DNA of 64,000 bases, from assembly GCF_011045195.1 (NCBI RefSeq), contig NZ_CP049199.1, forward strand, positions 2,356,001 to 2,420,000, written 5' to 3'. The translations under genes and the position numbers were made by a program. Positions 37,400 to 46,766 of the stretch are shown here, piece by piece (the stretch's first letter is position 1; each line of letters begins with the position of its first letter). Under the pieces are notes generated by a model that ran no database searches, had not been told where the DNA came from, and saw only the letters and a program-made list of their open reading frames with translations. The stretch is from Caulobacter soli. Its GTDB lineage: Bacteria; Pseudomonadota; Alphaproteobacteria; Caulobacterales; Caulobacteraceae.

Positions 37400-37789
37400 A
37401 GTGTTCCCTCCCATGCCCGCGGTTGGCGGGTCGTTTTCTCTGGGGCCGATCTGGCGACCCCTTGCATCGTGGAAAAAGATTGAAGCCACGCCGTCCCGGG
37501 GGCCAATCCTAATCGGGCATCGACCAATGCCGGATCTGCACCGATCGTCGCCCAGCTCGGGTGAAAACGGCCAATTCCGCCGTGATCGCGCGGTTCGCCG
37601 GGGCTTTCTCGCCCCGCGAGCCGGTCGTGATCGCCGCTATCGATGTCAGGCTTGGATCACTCGATAGGCGATTTGACTTAGACCCCGGCGCTCGCCCTCT
37701 CTAGCCTCGTTTTCTCAGACCCCGGCATCGGGGCGCGCGACTCGGTCCACCGGGCGGCGACAAGAACAAGAATATTGGGAAGGGACGCG
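37400..37789. promoter_or_regulatory. 390-base divergent intergenic region
   Basis: This gap must hold promoters for the TonB receptor (minus) and the MFS operon (plus). The one dyad I see is GGCAT-N6-ATGCC (37516-37531), a possible operator. No gene, RNA or repeat is recognisable. No regulator gene is adjacent. Confidence 0.4.
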
Positions 37790-39124
37790 ATGACCGCGCA
37801 GACCGCCGACGGCGCCGCCAAGAGGACACGCGTCCGCTGGCTGATCATCCTGCTGCTGTTCATCATCACCACCATCAATTACGCCGACCGCGCCACCTTC
37901 TCGATCGCCGGGCAGTCGGCGTCCAAGGAACTGGGCCTGGACCCGGTGGCCATGGGCTACATCCTGTCGGCCTTCGCCTGGGCCTATGTGATCGGCCAGG
38001 TGCCCGGCGGGGCGCTGCTGGACCGTTTCGGCTCCAAGACCATCTACACCTTGGCCCTGGTGATCTGGTCGATCTTCACCGCCATCCAGGGCTTGGCGGG
38101 CGTCTTCACGGGCCTGGCCGCGGCGGTCGCCCTGTTCGCCATGCGCTTCATGGTCGGCCTGGCCGAGGCGCCGTCGTTCCCCGCCAATTCGCGCATCGTC
38201 GCCGCCTGGTTCCCGGGATCCGAGCGCGGCACGGCCTCGGCGATCTTCAACGCCGCCCAGTACTTCGCCCTGGTCGCCTTCGCGCCGCTGATGGGCTGGC
38301 TGGCCCACGCCTTCGGCTGGCGCTCGGTCTTCTTCGTGATGGGCGCGGTGGGCGTCTTGGCGGCGATCATCTTCGTCAAGCTGGTCCATGCCCCGACCCA
38401 TCACCCCGCGATCAACAAGGCCGAGTACGACTATATCGAAGCGGGCGGCGGCCTGGTGCGGATGGAGGACAAGGTCGCCAGCAACGGCGCGGCCTTCACC
38501 TGGCATAACGTCAAGCAGGTGCTGACCAGCCGCATGCTGATCGGCGTCTATCTGGGCCAGTATTGCATCAACGTGCTGACCTACTTCTTCGTCACCTGGT
38601 TCCCGATCTATCTGGTCAAGGAGCGTGGACTGTCGATCATGCATGCTGGCTTCACCGCCGCGGCGCCGGCCCTGTGCGGCTTCGTCGGCGGCCTGCTGGG
38701 CGGGATCATCTCCGATCGCCTACTCAAGAAGACCGGCTCGCTGGACATCGCCCGCAAGGCCCCGCTGCTGATCGGCATGCTGCTGGCCTCGATGATCATC
38801 GCCTGCAACTACGTCGACCAGGAGTGGCTGGTGATCACGATCATGGCCGTGGCCTTCTTCGGCAAGGGCGTGGCCTCGCTGGGCTGGGCGGTGGTGGCCG
38901 ACACCTCGCCAAAGGAGATGGCCGGCGTGACCGGGGCGATCTTCAACACCTTCGGCAACATCGCCGGCATCGTGACCCCGATCGTCATCGGCTACATCGT
39001 CAAGGGCACCGGCTCGTTCGACGGGGCCCTGGTCTTCGTCGGCGTCCACTGCCTGATCACCATCGCCGCCTACTTCCTGGTCGTCGGCAAGATCCAGCGC
39101 CTGGTCCTGAAACCGGCGGCGTGA
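37790..39124 (+). CDS. MFS transporter, anion:cation symporter (sugar-acid) type
   Basis: A 444-residue inner-membrane protein with 12 predicted helices. The N-terminal LLFIITTINYADRATFSIAG, GYILSAFAWAYVIGQVPGG and the RFMVGLAEAPSFPANSRIVA motif match the ACS family (ExuT/GudP/GarP group), which takes up hexuronates, glucarate or galactonate with protons. ATG 37790 follows GGGAAGGGA. The next gene begins 14 bases later. The substrate is inferred from the subfamily only. Confidence 0.88.
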   Translation: MTAQTADGAAKRTRVRWLIILLLFIITTINYADRATFSIAGQSASKELGLDPVAMGYILSAFAWAYVIGQVPGGALLDRFGSKTIYTLALVIWSIFTAIQGLAGVFTGLAAAVALFAMRFMVGLAEAPSFPANSRIVAAWFPGSERGTASAIFNAAQYFALVAFAPLMGWLAHAFGWRSVFFVMGAVGVLAAIIFVKLVHAPTHHPAINKAEYDYIEAGGGLVRMEDKVASNGAAFTWHNVKQVLTSRMLIGVYLGQYCINVLTYFFVTWFPIYLVKERGLSIMHAGFTAAAPALCGFVGGLLGGIISDRLLKKTGSLDIARKAPLLIGMLLASMIIACNYVDQEWLVITIMAVAFFGKGVASLGWAVVADTSPKEMAGVTGAIFNTFGNIAGIVTPIVIGYIVKGTGSFDGALVFVGVHCLITIAAYFLVVGKIQRLVLKPAA

Positions 39125-39138
39125 GTAGGAGCGTATCG

Positions 39139-40992
39139 ATGACCAGCCGCCGCCGTTTCCTGCGCACCGCCTCGGCCCTGTTGCTGGCGAGCGTCGCCTC
39201 GCCCGTGCTGGCCGCCGCGCCCGCCGCTGTCGAGATCCGAACCCCGATGGCGCCGCCCGAATGGGCGCTGCTGGAGCGTGAGCTGCTCAAGGCCAATGCC
39301 GAGGCCTGCGAGGCCTTCTTCGCGCGCTATTTCGACGATCGCGGCTTCCTGCTGGCGGTCGAGCGCTGGGGCGCCAACGACGGCCCTGACGACGCCATTG
39401 AGAACGTCAACGACTGGCCCCACCTGCACGCCCTGGGCGGAAGCGAGCGGTTCCTGGAACTGTCCAAGAAGGCCTATGAGGGCAATGTGCGCCAGTACAC
39501 CCTGGCCAGGACGGTCGAGGTGCCGTTCGCGCGCGAGGGCATGTACTACAAGGAATTCCCGGTCATGACCGACTGGCAGCACCTGTCCGAGGGGCTGTCG
39601 GTGTTCAACCTGCTGGGGCTGTCGGACCCGTACGACGCCCGCTACCGCGACCGGGTCAAGCGCTTCTCCGGCTTCTACATGAACGAGGATCCAGGCGCGC
39701 CGAACTACGATCCCGAGCACAGGATCATCCGCAGCATGATCACCGGCAGCCGGGGTCCCATGCTGCGCAAGGCCACGCCGCTGGACTGGGCCGGTGATCG
39801 CTTCGACCCGAAGGGCTTCTTCATGGAGCACGGCGAGAGCACGTACGAAGAGACGCTGCATCACTACGACGAATATACCGACGTCATCGGCGACGGGCCG
39901 CTGAACCTGCAGTCCACCAGCCTGGTGCTCAACGCCTATATGCTGGACCACGAGCCCAAGTACCGCGACTGGCTGCTGGGCTATGTCGACGCCTGGGTCG
40001 AGCGGGCTCGCGCCAACGGCGGCGTGTTGCCCAGCAATATCGGCCTGGACGGCAAGATCGGCGGCGCGACCGACGGCAAGTGGTGGGGCGGGGTTTATGG
40101 CTGGGGCTTCAGCCCGCTGGTGCCCCAGACCGGCAAGCGCGAGGACCGCAACCGCGTGCCGCGCGCCATCGTCGGCTTCATGAACGCCTATCTGCTGACC
40201 GGCGACGACAAGTATCTGGACGTCTGGCGCAAGCAGGCCGACGTGATCAACGCCCAGAAGAAGACGATCGACGGCAAGGTCTCGACCCCGCGCATGTACG
40301 GCGACAAGGGCTGGTACGGCTATGCGCCGGGCGACTACCGGGTGAACGGGCTGGAGATCTGGTACCTGTCGATGAAGGCCTCGGACCGGGCGCGGGCCGC
40401 CGAGCATCCGTGGCTGACCTATCTGGACGGCAAGGATCCGGCTTTCCCGGCCAAGATCCTGCGCAAGGACTTGGAGCAGGTGCGGGCCAAGGCCCAGGCC
40501 CAGCGCGACGACCACTCCACGCCCGACACTCGCCTGGCCGACGCGGCGCTGGACATCAATCCGGCCAGCGTCAACGCCCTGATCCATTTGATGCAGGGCG
40601 GCATCCATATCGCCCGGCCGCCATGGTCGCCGACCTCGCCGGCCCAGGGCGGGGCGCTGCTGTACGCCCGCCTGCGCTATTTCGATCCCGAACGCCGCCG
40701 GGCCGGCGTGCCCGAGGACGTCGCGGCCCTGGTCGAGACGCTGGGCGACGACGGCGCGACCGTGACCCTGGTCAACACCAATCCGGTCCAGGCGCGGACG
40801 GTGACCGTGCAGGGCGGCGGCTATGGCGAGCACCAGGTGCTGAGCGTGGCGACCGACGGTGGCGCGCCGGCGGCGGTGAACGCCTCGGCCTTCACCGTGC
40901 GGCTGGCGGCCGGGGCGGGGGCGCGGCTGACGCTGAAGATGAAGCGCCACGTCAACGCGCCGACGCTGAGCTTTCCGTGGGATCGGGCCTAG
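39139..40992 (+). CDS. Tat-exported hypothetical protein, likely (alpha/alpha)-barrel sugar enzyme
   Basis: A 617-residue protein with a twin-arginine signal (TSRRRFLRTASALLLASVAS). The mature part is full of aromatic and acidic motifs (WGANDGPDDAIENVNDWPHL, EHGESTYEETLHHYDEY, GATDGKWWGGVYGWGFSP) and looks helical, as in (alpha/alpha)-toroid glycan-active enzymes, with a small beta domain at the end. I cannot assign a family. Its pairing with the ACS transporter and TonB receptor suggests a periplasmic enzyme that prepares the imported substrate. Start ATG 39139 has AGGAG upstream. Confidence 0.7.
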   Translation: MTSRRRFLRTASALLLASVASPVLAAAPAAVEIRTPMAPPEWALLERELLKANAEACEAFFARYFDDRGFLLAVERWGANDGPDDAIENVNDWPHLHALGGSERFLELSKKAYEGNVRQYTLARTVEVPFAREGMYYKEFPVMTDWQHLSEGLSVFNLLGLSDPYDARYRDRVKRFSGFYMNEDPGAPNYDPEHRIIRSMITGSRGPMLRKATPLDWAGDRFDPKGFFMEHGESTYEETLHHYDEYTDVIGDGPLNLQSTSLVLNAYMLDHEPKYRDWLLGYVDAWVERARANGGVLPSNIGLDGKIGGATDGKWWGGVYGWGFSPLVPQTGKREDRNRVPRAIVGFMNAYLLTGDDKYLDVWRKQADVINAQKKTIDGKVSTPRMYGDKGWYGYAPGDYRVNGLEIWYLSMKASDRARAAEHPWLTYLDGKDPAFPAKILRKDLEQVRAKAQAQRDDHSTPDTRLADAALDINPASVNALIHLMQGGIHIARPPWSPTSPAQGGALLYARLRYFDPERRRAGVPEDVAALVETLGDDGATVTLVNTNPVQARTVTVQGGGYGEHQVLSVATDGGAPAAVNASAFTVRLAAGAGARLTLKMKRHVNAPTLSFPWDRA

Positions 40993-41154
40993 GGGGCGTC
41001 TATCCCCGGAGGATAGAGACTGAAGTTCAGCGATTTCAACGTCCTGAACTTTCTCGACTCCAGTCCATGCTCACTCCTTCAAACCGCCCTCATAATGCTT
41101 GCACCTGAAGGCATGGGGAGGGCGCACGTACGGCGACCGATGCGGCTTTCAGGG

Positions 41155-41360
41155 GTGGTCGAGCGGGAAGCGCTCGCCGGTGGTCCTTAGGTGGACGCCA
41201 GGGTTGGTTCGAGGCAGGCGCTCCGATGCAAGGGGCCGAAGCCTCGGCGCCTTGGTGGTCGGTGATCGCAGCAGGCCTGGGCTGAAATCGCCTAGGCGGT
41301 CCGGGACGCGCCAACGTCCTGCCCGTCGGGGGCCTCCATCGGAGCGGGTTAAAAATCCGC
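41155..41360. ncRNA. Hairpin-dense intergenic stretch, possible structured RNA
   Basis: In about 200 bases there are six or more successive hairpins: 41160-41176 (6 bp), 41236-41247 (4 bp), 41275-41297 (8 bp with one G-U), 41304-41319 (5 bp), 41334-41344 (4 bp) and 41344-41360 (4 bp). The surrounding 40993-41643 region has no convincing gene on either strand. It lacks the tmRNA tag sequence, the RNase P core and the SRP signature. Strand and identity unknown. Confidence 0.3.
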
Positions 41361-41506
41361 GATCCGAAGGCTTCTGGAGAACGGTTCCACGCGAAGCGCC
41401 TGCACTTCGTCGAAACGGTACTCAAAACTGCAAATCATCCGGGCGAGGCCCGGGCGCTTCGCACCCTTCCCACCAACTCATGGCCTTTGGCGTGAGATCA
41501 CACCCA

Positions 41507-41624
41507 CTTGCCCCCACCTGACGGCTTCGCCGCCTGTCCGCCCCCATAGGGGGCGGAGGAGGCCGCACCGCACCTCTTCCCCCTGTGGGGGAAGACGACC
41601 GCGAAGCGGTCCGTAGGGGGCAAG
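41507..41624. repeat. Composite palindromic intergenic element
   Basis: The outer arms CTTGCCCCC (41507-41515) and GGGGGCAAG (41616-41624) enclose three inner hairpins: TCCGCCCCC-N3-GGGGGCGGA (41537-41557), CTTCCCCC-N3-GGGGGAAG (41576-41594) and GACCGC-N3-GCGGTC (41597-41611). Such G-run/C-run modules are common as dispersed intergenic repeats in Caulobacter. Only this copy is evident in the window. Confidence 0.65.
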
Positions 41625-41643
41625 CAGGCGGTGCGGGGTCTGC

Positions 41644-42165
41644 TCAGGCCGCCAGCTGCGCCCTGGCCGCTCGCGCCTCGCGCAGCAGCCCCCAGGCCCG
41701 CAAGGCCATCTCGATGCGCGACACGGCCAGCAGGCCCACGCCCAGCACGATGAAGCCGTCGGTGATCAGCACCGCGTTGATGTGCCAGGCCGAGGCCTCG
41801 CTCTCCAGCAGGGCGCGCAGGGCGAAGCGGACGACGAACAGACCCAGCAGGAACAGGATCGCGGCCGGCGACGGCTTGGTGTTCAGCAGATGGGTTTCCG
41901 GATCGATGGCAATCGGGATCAGCTTGCCGCGCCACCAGCCGATGACCGAGCCGATCGCCAGCACCGCCGCCAGCCAGGCCCAGTCCAGGCCGCGCGGCGG
42001 AAACTGCACCAGGGCCGCGACCATGGCCGCCACCAGGACGACCGGCAGGATCCACATCAGCTCCAGCTTCAGCCGGCGCTCGCGGTTCAGGTTCCGAAAG
42101 CGCAGCGCGAACACCACGGCGACGACGGCGACCGTGATCGCCATCTGGATATTGGATTGGCTCAT
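41644..42165 (-). CDS. CcdC/DUF1453-like integral membrane protein
   Basis: A 173-residue protein with about five membrane helices. The layout (short N-terminal helix, RFRNLNRERRLKLE basic loop, WILPVVLVAAMVAAL, GWWRGKLIPIAIDPETHLLN loop) resembles the CcdC/DUF1453 family. Function unknown; CcdC was named for proximity to cytochrome c maturation genes, which are not here. ATG 42165 has AGGGG upstream. It lies 61 bases after the DsbA-like gene on the same strand. Confidence 0.7.
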   Translation of the reverse strand: MSQSNIQMAITVAVVAVVFALRFRNLNRERRLKLELMWILPVVLVAAMVAALVQFPPRGLDWAWLAAVLAIGSVIGWWRGKLIPIAIDPETHLLNTKPSPAAILFLLGLFVVRFALRALLESEASAWHINAVLITDGFIVLGVGLLAVSRIEMALRAWGLLREARAARAQLAA

Positions 42166-42226
42166 CGAACGCCCCGTCTACTGGCCGCGACGCCCGCGGC
42201 TGCCCCAAAGGCAAGGATTGGCCGCG

Positions 42227-42871
42227 TCAGGCCGCCTGTTCAAGCGCCTTGTCGATGGCCTGGGCTATGTTTTCCGGGCTTTCAGCCCCGACGACCGCCA
42301 GCTTGCCGCCGAAGATCGCGAACGGCACGCCGGTGATCCCGCCCTGGACCGCCATGGCGTGCTCACGGGCGATCGCCTCCTTGTCGGCGCCTTCCGACAG
42401 CAGGCGCAGGATCACCACCGGATCCATGCCCGCCGCCTCGCCGATGTCGGCCAGGACCATGGGATCGCCGATGTCGCGGCCTTGGGTGAAATAGGCGGCG
42501 AACAGCTCCTCGACCACGGCGTCCTGCTTGCCCGCGCCGTGCGCCCAGCGGATCAGGCGGTGGGCGGCGCTGGTGTTGGGCGCAAGGTCGATGGCGTCGA
42601 AATCGAACACGATGCCTTCTTCCGCGCCGGCCTCGACCAGGGCGGTGTGCACCGCCTTCAGCTTCAGGGCGTCCTTGAACTTGCCCGCCATATAGGCTTT
42701 GCGGTCGACGCCTTGCTCGGGAAGGGTCGGGTCCAGCTGATAGGGCCGCCAGACGATCAGGGGCTCGACGTCGGGCCGCAGCGCCACGGCCGACTTCACC
42801 CGCCGCCAGCCCAGATAGCACCAGGGACAGACGACGTCGGCGACGAGGTCGATAAGCAGGGGCTGGCCCAT
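42227..42871 (-). CDS. DsbA-family thiol oxidoreductase, FrnE-like
   Basis: A 214-residue thioredoxin-fold protein with CPWC at residues 15-18 and the cis-Pro loop GGITGVPFAIFGGK near 177-190. It lacks a signal peptide, so it is the cytoplasmic FrnE/2-hydroxychromene-2-carboxylate isomerase-like type, not the periplasmic disulfide-former. ATG 42871 has AGGAG upstream. Substrate unknown. Confidence 0.88.
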   Translation of the reverse strand: MGQPLLIDLVADVVCPWCYLGWRRVKSAVALRPDVEPLIVWRPYQLDPTLPEQGVDRKAYMAGKFKDALKLKAVHTALVEAGAEEGIVFDFDAIDLAPNTSAAHRLIRWAHGAGKQDAVVEELFAAYFTQGRDIGDPMVLADIGEAAGMDPVVILRLLSEGADKEAIAREHAMAVQGGITGVPFAIFGGKLAVVGAESPENIAQAIDKALEQAA

Positions 42872-42931
42872 GGCGGTCTCCTAAATAAGCCCGCCGGAGG
42901 TAAGGCGCTGACGCCCTCGCGACAAGCCTTG

Positions 42932-44257
42932 CTAGGCGGAGTGGCGTTGCAGGGCCTGGGCCGCCGCCCGTTCCAGAGCATGGACGGCGCTCTCGCCGGC
43001 CTCGATCTGGGCCACGCCGATGTCGAACTCGCAGACGAACGGCGGGCGGTCGTCGCCGGCGTCGAACGCCGTGCAGCCGATCACCGCGGCGATACGCTCG
43101 GCGGCGGCGCGGCCGGCGGCGGCGTTGGTCGCGGGCAGGGCCAGGGCGAAGACCTCGGGCGCCAGGCGGGCGGCGGTGTCTTCCACCCGCACCAGGCGGC
43201 CGACCATCGAGCCGATCTGCGGAATGGCGCGGTCCAGCCAGCCGTTCTTGCGAGCCCAGACGGTGTCGGGCTTGTCGGCGACGCGCAGCACGCAGATCGA
43301 CAACGGACGGGCCCGTTCGCGGGCCGCGCCGGCCAGTCGCACCAGGTGGGCGGCGAACAGGTCGCGGGTGAACAGGCCGGTGGCGGCGTCCATCAGGCCC
43401 GAGCTGCGGGCCTTCTCCAGCGCGCCGCGAATGGACTCGCCACGGCGATAGTTGCGGGCCAGTTCGATGACCCGCTTGGCGGTCTCGATCTCGGCGGTTT
43501 CCGGCGAGGCGACGTCGGACACGCCGCGATGGAAGGCCTCCGACATGGTCACATAGCTCTCGGCCTTCAGATACAGCAGGGCCGGGATGTGGAAGAGCCG
43601 GGTGTTGCGGCGCATGCCGGCCGCGATCGACAGGGCTTCCTGCTGGTTGTCGCCGGCCCACAGGACCACGGCGTCGAAGGCGCGCTCGTGCAGATAGTCG
43701 AAGGCCGTATAGGCGGTGAAGGCGCCGACCACGTCGGCTCCGCTGCGGGTCAGGGCGTTGGACAGGGCCAGGAACTGCGGCGCCGGCTCGCCGATCGCGA
43801 GGATGCGGAAGGGCTCGGCCTGGGGTTCGGGCAGGTCCAGGCGACGGCCGCGATCGCCGAAGGTGGCCAGGCGGAGCTCGAACTCCTCCTCGGCGATGGC
43901 CGTGCGGACCAGGCTCTCCAGGCGCAGCACGGCTTGGCTGGGGTGCAGCGGCGGCGACAGCGTCAGGTCGAAGGCCTGGTGATTGGCCTCGGTCCCCGGT
44001 TCGCCGATGGCGATCACTGGCAGACGGCGCGGGGTCACGGCGGCCTTCAGGCGGCGCGACAGCGAGTGGGCGTCGGGACCGGCGCTCTCCAGGTCGACGA
44101 TCACGGCTTCGATATTGAGGTCGCCCAGGGCGGCGAGGGCGGCGTAGGGGCCACGCGCGGTGATGGTCCGCCAGCCGAGCTTGTCGAGCCCTTCGGACAG
44201 CGGCCCGGCGCGAGCATCGTCGCGCGCCACGATCAGGATTCGGGCGTTCACCGCCAA
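42932..44257 (-). CDS. popA: PopA-like c-di-GMP effector: two receiver domains plus degenerate GGDEF
   Basis: A ~441-residue protein. Two receiver-like domains (starting ARILIVARDD and FRILAIGEPA) precede a GGDEF-family domain. In place of GGDEF the sequence is APEVF (RLAPEVFALAL), so it should not make c-di-GMP, while the inhibitory I-site RxxD (RVED, just upstream) is kept. That combination matches Caulobacter PopA, which binds c-di-GMP and takes part in cell-cycle degradation of CtrA. The start is probably TTG 44257 (GGAGG six bases upstream); GTG 44251 is the alternative. Confidence 0.85.
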   Translation of the reverse strand: MAVNARILIVARDDARAGPLSEGLDKLGWRTITARGPYAALAALGDLNIEAVIVDLESAGPDAHSLSRRLKAAVTPRRLPVIAIGEPGTEANHQAFDLTLSPPLHPSQAVLRLESLVRTAIAEEEFELRLATFGDRGRRLDLPEPQAEPFRILAIGEPAPQFLALSNALTRSGADVVGAFTAYTAFDYLHERAFDAVVLWAGDNQQEALSIAAGMRRNTRLFHIPALLYLKAESYVTMSEAFHRGVSDVASPETAEIETAKRVIELARNYRRGESIRGALEKARSSGLMDAATGLFTRDLFAAHLVRLAGAARERARPLSICVLRVADKPDTVWARKNGWLDRAIPQIGSMVGRLVRVEDTAARLAPEVFALALPATNAAAGRAAAERIAAVIGCTAFDAGDDRPPFVCEFDIGVAQIEAGESAVHALERAAAQALQRHSA

Positions 44258-44461
44258 CTCAAGCCTCCGCCCCGGATACCGGCATCGCTCGACGACGTGG
44301 CGTCGTCGAGATTCGACGCTGCAACATAGCAGAGGCCGGGCGGCCTCATAGGTGCGCATCGCCGCAGGCCTGTGAACAGACAAAACGCTCTTGCCTGACC
44401 GAGGGGCAGGGTCGTTCTAGTGGCTCCAGGAAAGCCGCGAGAGTCGGCGGGGAGAAACGTC

Positions 44462-45589
44462 ATGGCCCAGGGACCGCTGTCTGGCCTGAAGGTGCTGGAG
44501 TTCGCCGGGATCGGCCCCGGGCCGTTCTGCGGCATGCTGCTGTCGGACCTCGGGGCCGACGTCGTGCGGATCGACCGCAAGGGCGCCAGCCGCAGTTCGC
44601 CAGCCGACGTCACGGCCCGGGGCCGCCGCTCGGTGGCGCTGGACCTGAAGTCGCCGGCCGCGGTCGAGACCTGCCTGACGCTGATGGAAGGGGCTGACGC
44701 CCTGATCGAGGGCTTCCGCCCTGGCGTCATGGAACGGCTGGGCCTGGGTCCCGACGTCGCCCTGATCCGCAATCCCGAGCTGGTCTACGGCCGAATGACC
44801 GGCTGGGGCCAGACCGGTCCCTTTGCCAAGGCCGCCGGCCACGACATGAACTACATCGCCATCACCGGCGCCCTGGCGGCGATCGGCACGGCGGACAAGC
44901 CCGTGCCGCCGCTGAACCTGGTCGGCGATTTCGGCGGCGGGGCGCTCTATCTGGCCTTTGGCCTGCTGGCGGGCGTGATCCATGCCCGGGCCACGGGCCA
45001 AGGCCAGGTGATCGACTGCGCCATGAGCGACGGCGCGGCCTCGCTGATGGCCATGTTCTACGGCTTCAAGGCCGGCGGACTGTGGGGCGAGGGGCGGCGG
45101 GCCAACATGCTCGACGGCGGGGCGCACTTCTACGACACCTACCGATGCTCCGACGGCAAATGGATTTCGATCGGTTCGATCGAGCCGCAGTTCTATCTGT
45201 TGCTGCTTGAAAAGACGGGGATCACCGACCCGCAGTTCCAGCACCAGATGAGCCGCGAGGACTGGCCGGAGCTGCACGACAAGCTGGCGGCGGTGATCGC
45301 CACCAAGACTCGCGACGACTGGTGCGCGCTGATGGACGGCACCGACGTCTGCTTCGCCCCGGTGCTGACCATGGACGAAGCGCCGGCTCATCCCCACAAC
45401 GCCGCCCGCCAAACCTTCGTCGAGGTGGCAGGCGTCATCCAGCCGGCCCCGGCGCCGCGCTTCTCGGCCACGCCCGGCGCGATCCAGGGCCCGCCGCCGA
45501 CGATCGGCGCCGACAACGAGGCCGCCCTGCGCGACTGGGGTTTTCCAGCCGAGGCGATCGCGGCGCTGAGGGAGCAGGGCGCGCTTTGA
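44462..45589 (+). CDS. CoA-transferase family III protein, alpha-methylacyl-CoA racemase type
   Basis: A 375-residue CaiB/BaiF-fold enzyme. The catalytic pair of methylacyl-CoA racemases is present: His in [13 protein letters not shown] and Asp in [15 protein letters not shown]. This favours racemisation of 2-methylacyl-CoA over CoA transfer, where a nucleophilic Asp elsewhere is used. N-terminal [20 protein letters not shown] is typical. ATG 44462 has GGGGAGA upstream. It is divergent from popA. Confidence 0.9.
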   Translation: MAQGPLSGLKVLEFAGIGPGPFCGMLLSDLGADVVRIDRKGASRSSPADVTARGRRSVALDLKSPAAVETCLTLMEGADALIEGFRPGVMERLGLGPDVALIRNPELVYGRMTGWGQTGPFAKAAGHDMNYIAITGALAAIGTADKPVPPLNLVGDFGGGALYLAFGLLAGVIHARATGQGQVIDCAMSDGAASLMAMFYGFKAGGLWGEGRRANMLDGGAHFYDTYRCSDGKWISIGSIEPQFYLLLLEKTGITDPQFQHQMSREDWPELHDKLAAVIATKTRDDWCALMDGTDVCFAPVLTMDEAPAHPHNAARQTFVEVAGVIQPAPAPRFSATPGAIQGPPPTIGADNEAALRDWGFPAEAIAALREQGAL

Positions 45590-45716
45590 GCGACTTTCAG
45601 CTGACGACGCCATTCAGGTGCGGTTCAGCCGCGAGGCCTTAAACCTGATCTTGCAACCGGCCGTCGCGCCACCCGTCCCTCGATGCGGCGATCGGTTCAG
45701 GTTCGTCCTGCGGAGG

Positions 45717-45747
45717 CCCGCCGCTTTCCCTGAAGCGGCGGGTCTTT
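45717..45747 (+). terminator. Rho-independent terminator 128 bases after the racemase gene
   Basis: A perfect 10-bp stem CCCGCCGCTT / AAGCGGCGGG with a six-base loop, followed by TCTTT. It is well formed but far from the stop at 45589, so it ends either a long 3' untranslated region or a small RNA starting in 45590-45716. Confidence 0.8.
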
Positions 45748-45815
45748 GTGTCTGAATCTGATGTTTTTTCGGCGGCGCGCTTGCGTCGAAGCGGCGCCGA
45801 GGCCAGTTTCCGCCC

Positions 45816-46766
45816 ATGAAATCCCCCCAGGACCGTATTCGCTTTCGGGATCTCGATCTCGATCCGATCCATTGGGCGCGCGAGATTCTCCGTGTCATGG
45901 GCCTGGCCCTGCAGCGCCTGTGGGGCCGCGACGTGATGCTGTACGTCGGTGGCGTGTCGTTCTTCATCCTGCTGGCGGTGTTTCCCGGCCTGGCGATTCT
46001 GATCGGCCTGTTCAGCCTGTTGCTGACCCCCGAACAGGCCGCGTTCCAGGCCGACAAGCTGTCGTTCCTGATGCCCTCGGGCGCCCGGCCGATCTTCCAG
46101 AGCGAACTGGCCCGTCTGGCCCACGCGCCTGAGAAGGCCATTTCGGCCCAGAGCGCCGTGGTGCTGGTCATCGGTCTCTACGCCGCGCACCGGGGGTTCA
46201 AGGCCTTGCTGGCCGGTCTGTCCTTCATTCACGACGAGGAGGACCAGCGCGGCTTCCTCGGCTTCAACTTCATGGCCCTGGTGGTGCTGATCTCCGCCTT
46301 CGTTCTGCTGTTCGTGCTGTCGGGCGTGTTCCTGACCTTCCGCCTGCTGGCCAGCACGCTGAACCTGCGCCCCCTGGCCGGGGCCTCGTGGATCCAGAGC
46401 GAGTGGACCTGGGCCAGCCTGGGTCTGCTGTTCGGCATGACCCTGATCTATCGCTACGCCATGTCGCGCGCCCCGGTCGGCTGGCGCGCCTCGACCACCG
46501 GCGGCTTCGCCGCGGCGGTGATGTGCGTGTTCATGTCGTGGGCCAGCGCCTTCTATGTCGAGCAGGTGGCCCATCTGGGCGCGACCTACGGCTCGATCTC
46601 GGCGGTGATCATCTTCCTGATCTGGCTGTCCTGGAGCGTCAACGCCGTGTTCTTCGGCGGCGCCCTGGCCACCGAGATGGAGATCGCGCTGGACGAACGG
46701 CCCCGGGCCTTGCTCGAAGGCCCCAAGCCCATCCCGCTCAAGGCGCCTTCGCCACCAGAAAACTGA
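45816..46766 (+). CDS. YihY/BrkB-family integral membrane protein
   Basis: A 316-residue protein with about six membrane helices (YVGGVSFFILLAVFPGLAIL and similar) and the family motifs AAHRGFKALLAGLSFIHDEE and YRYAMSRAPVGWR. Once named ribonuclease BN, the family is now considered a membrane protein of unknown, perhaps transport, function. Its last 29 bases overlap the convergent tusA-like gene. Confidence 0.85.
   Translation: MKSPQDRIRFRDLDLDPIHWAREILRVMGLALQRLWGRDVMLYVGGVSFFILLAVFPGLAILIGLFSLLLTPEQAAFQADKLSFLMPSGARPIFQSELARLAHAPEKAISAQSAVVLVIGLYAAHRGFKALLAGLSFIHDEEDQRGFLGFNFMALVVLISAFVLLFVLSGVFLTFRLLASTLNLRPLAGASWIQSEWTWASLGLLFGMTLIYRYAMSRAPVGWRASTTGGFAAAVMCVFMSWASAFYVEQVAHLGATYGSISAVIIFLIWLSWSVNAVFFGGALATEMEIALDERPRALLEGPKPIPLKAPSPPEN

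Noticed and set aside
41060..41460. tmRNA, RNase P RNA, SRP RNA or 6S RNA in the structured gap
   Set aside because: The AANDN-type tag codons, the RNase P GAGGAAAGTC core and the SRP loop signature were not found on either strand.
41090..41521. Two open frames of 111 and 140 residues in the non-coding gap
   Set aside because: Composition is low-complexity, no family motif is visible, codon bias is poor, and the hairpins explain the sequence better.
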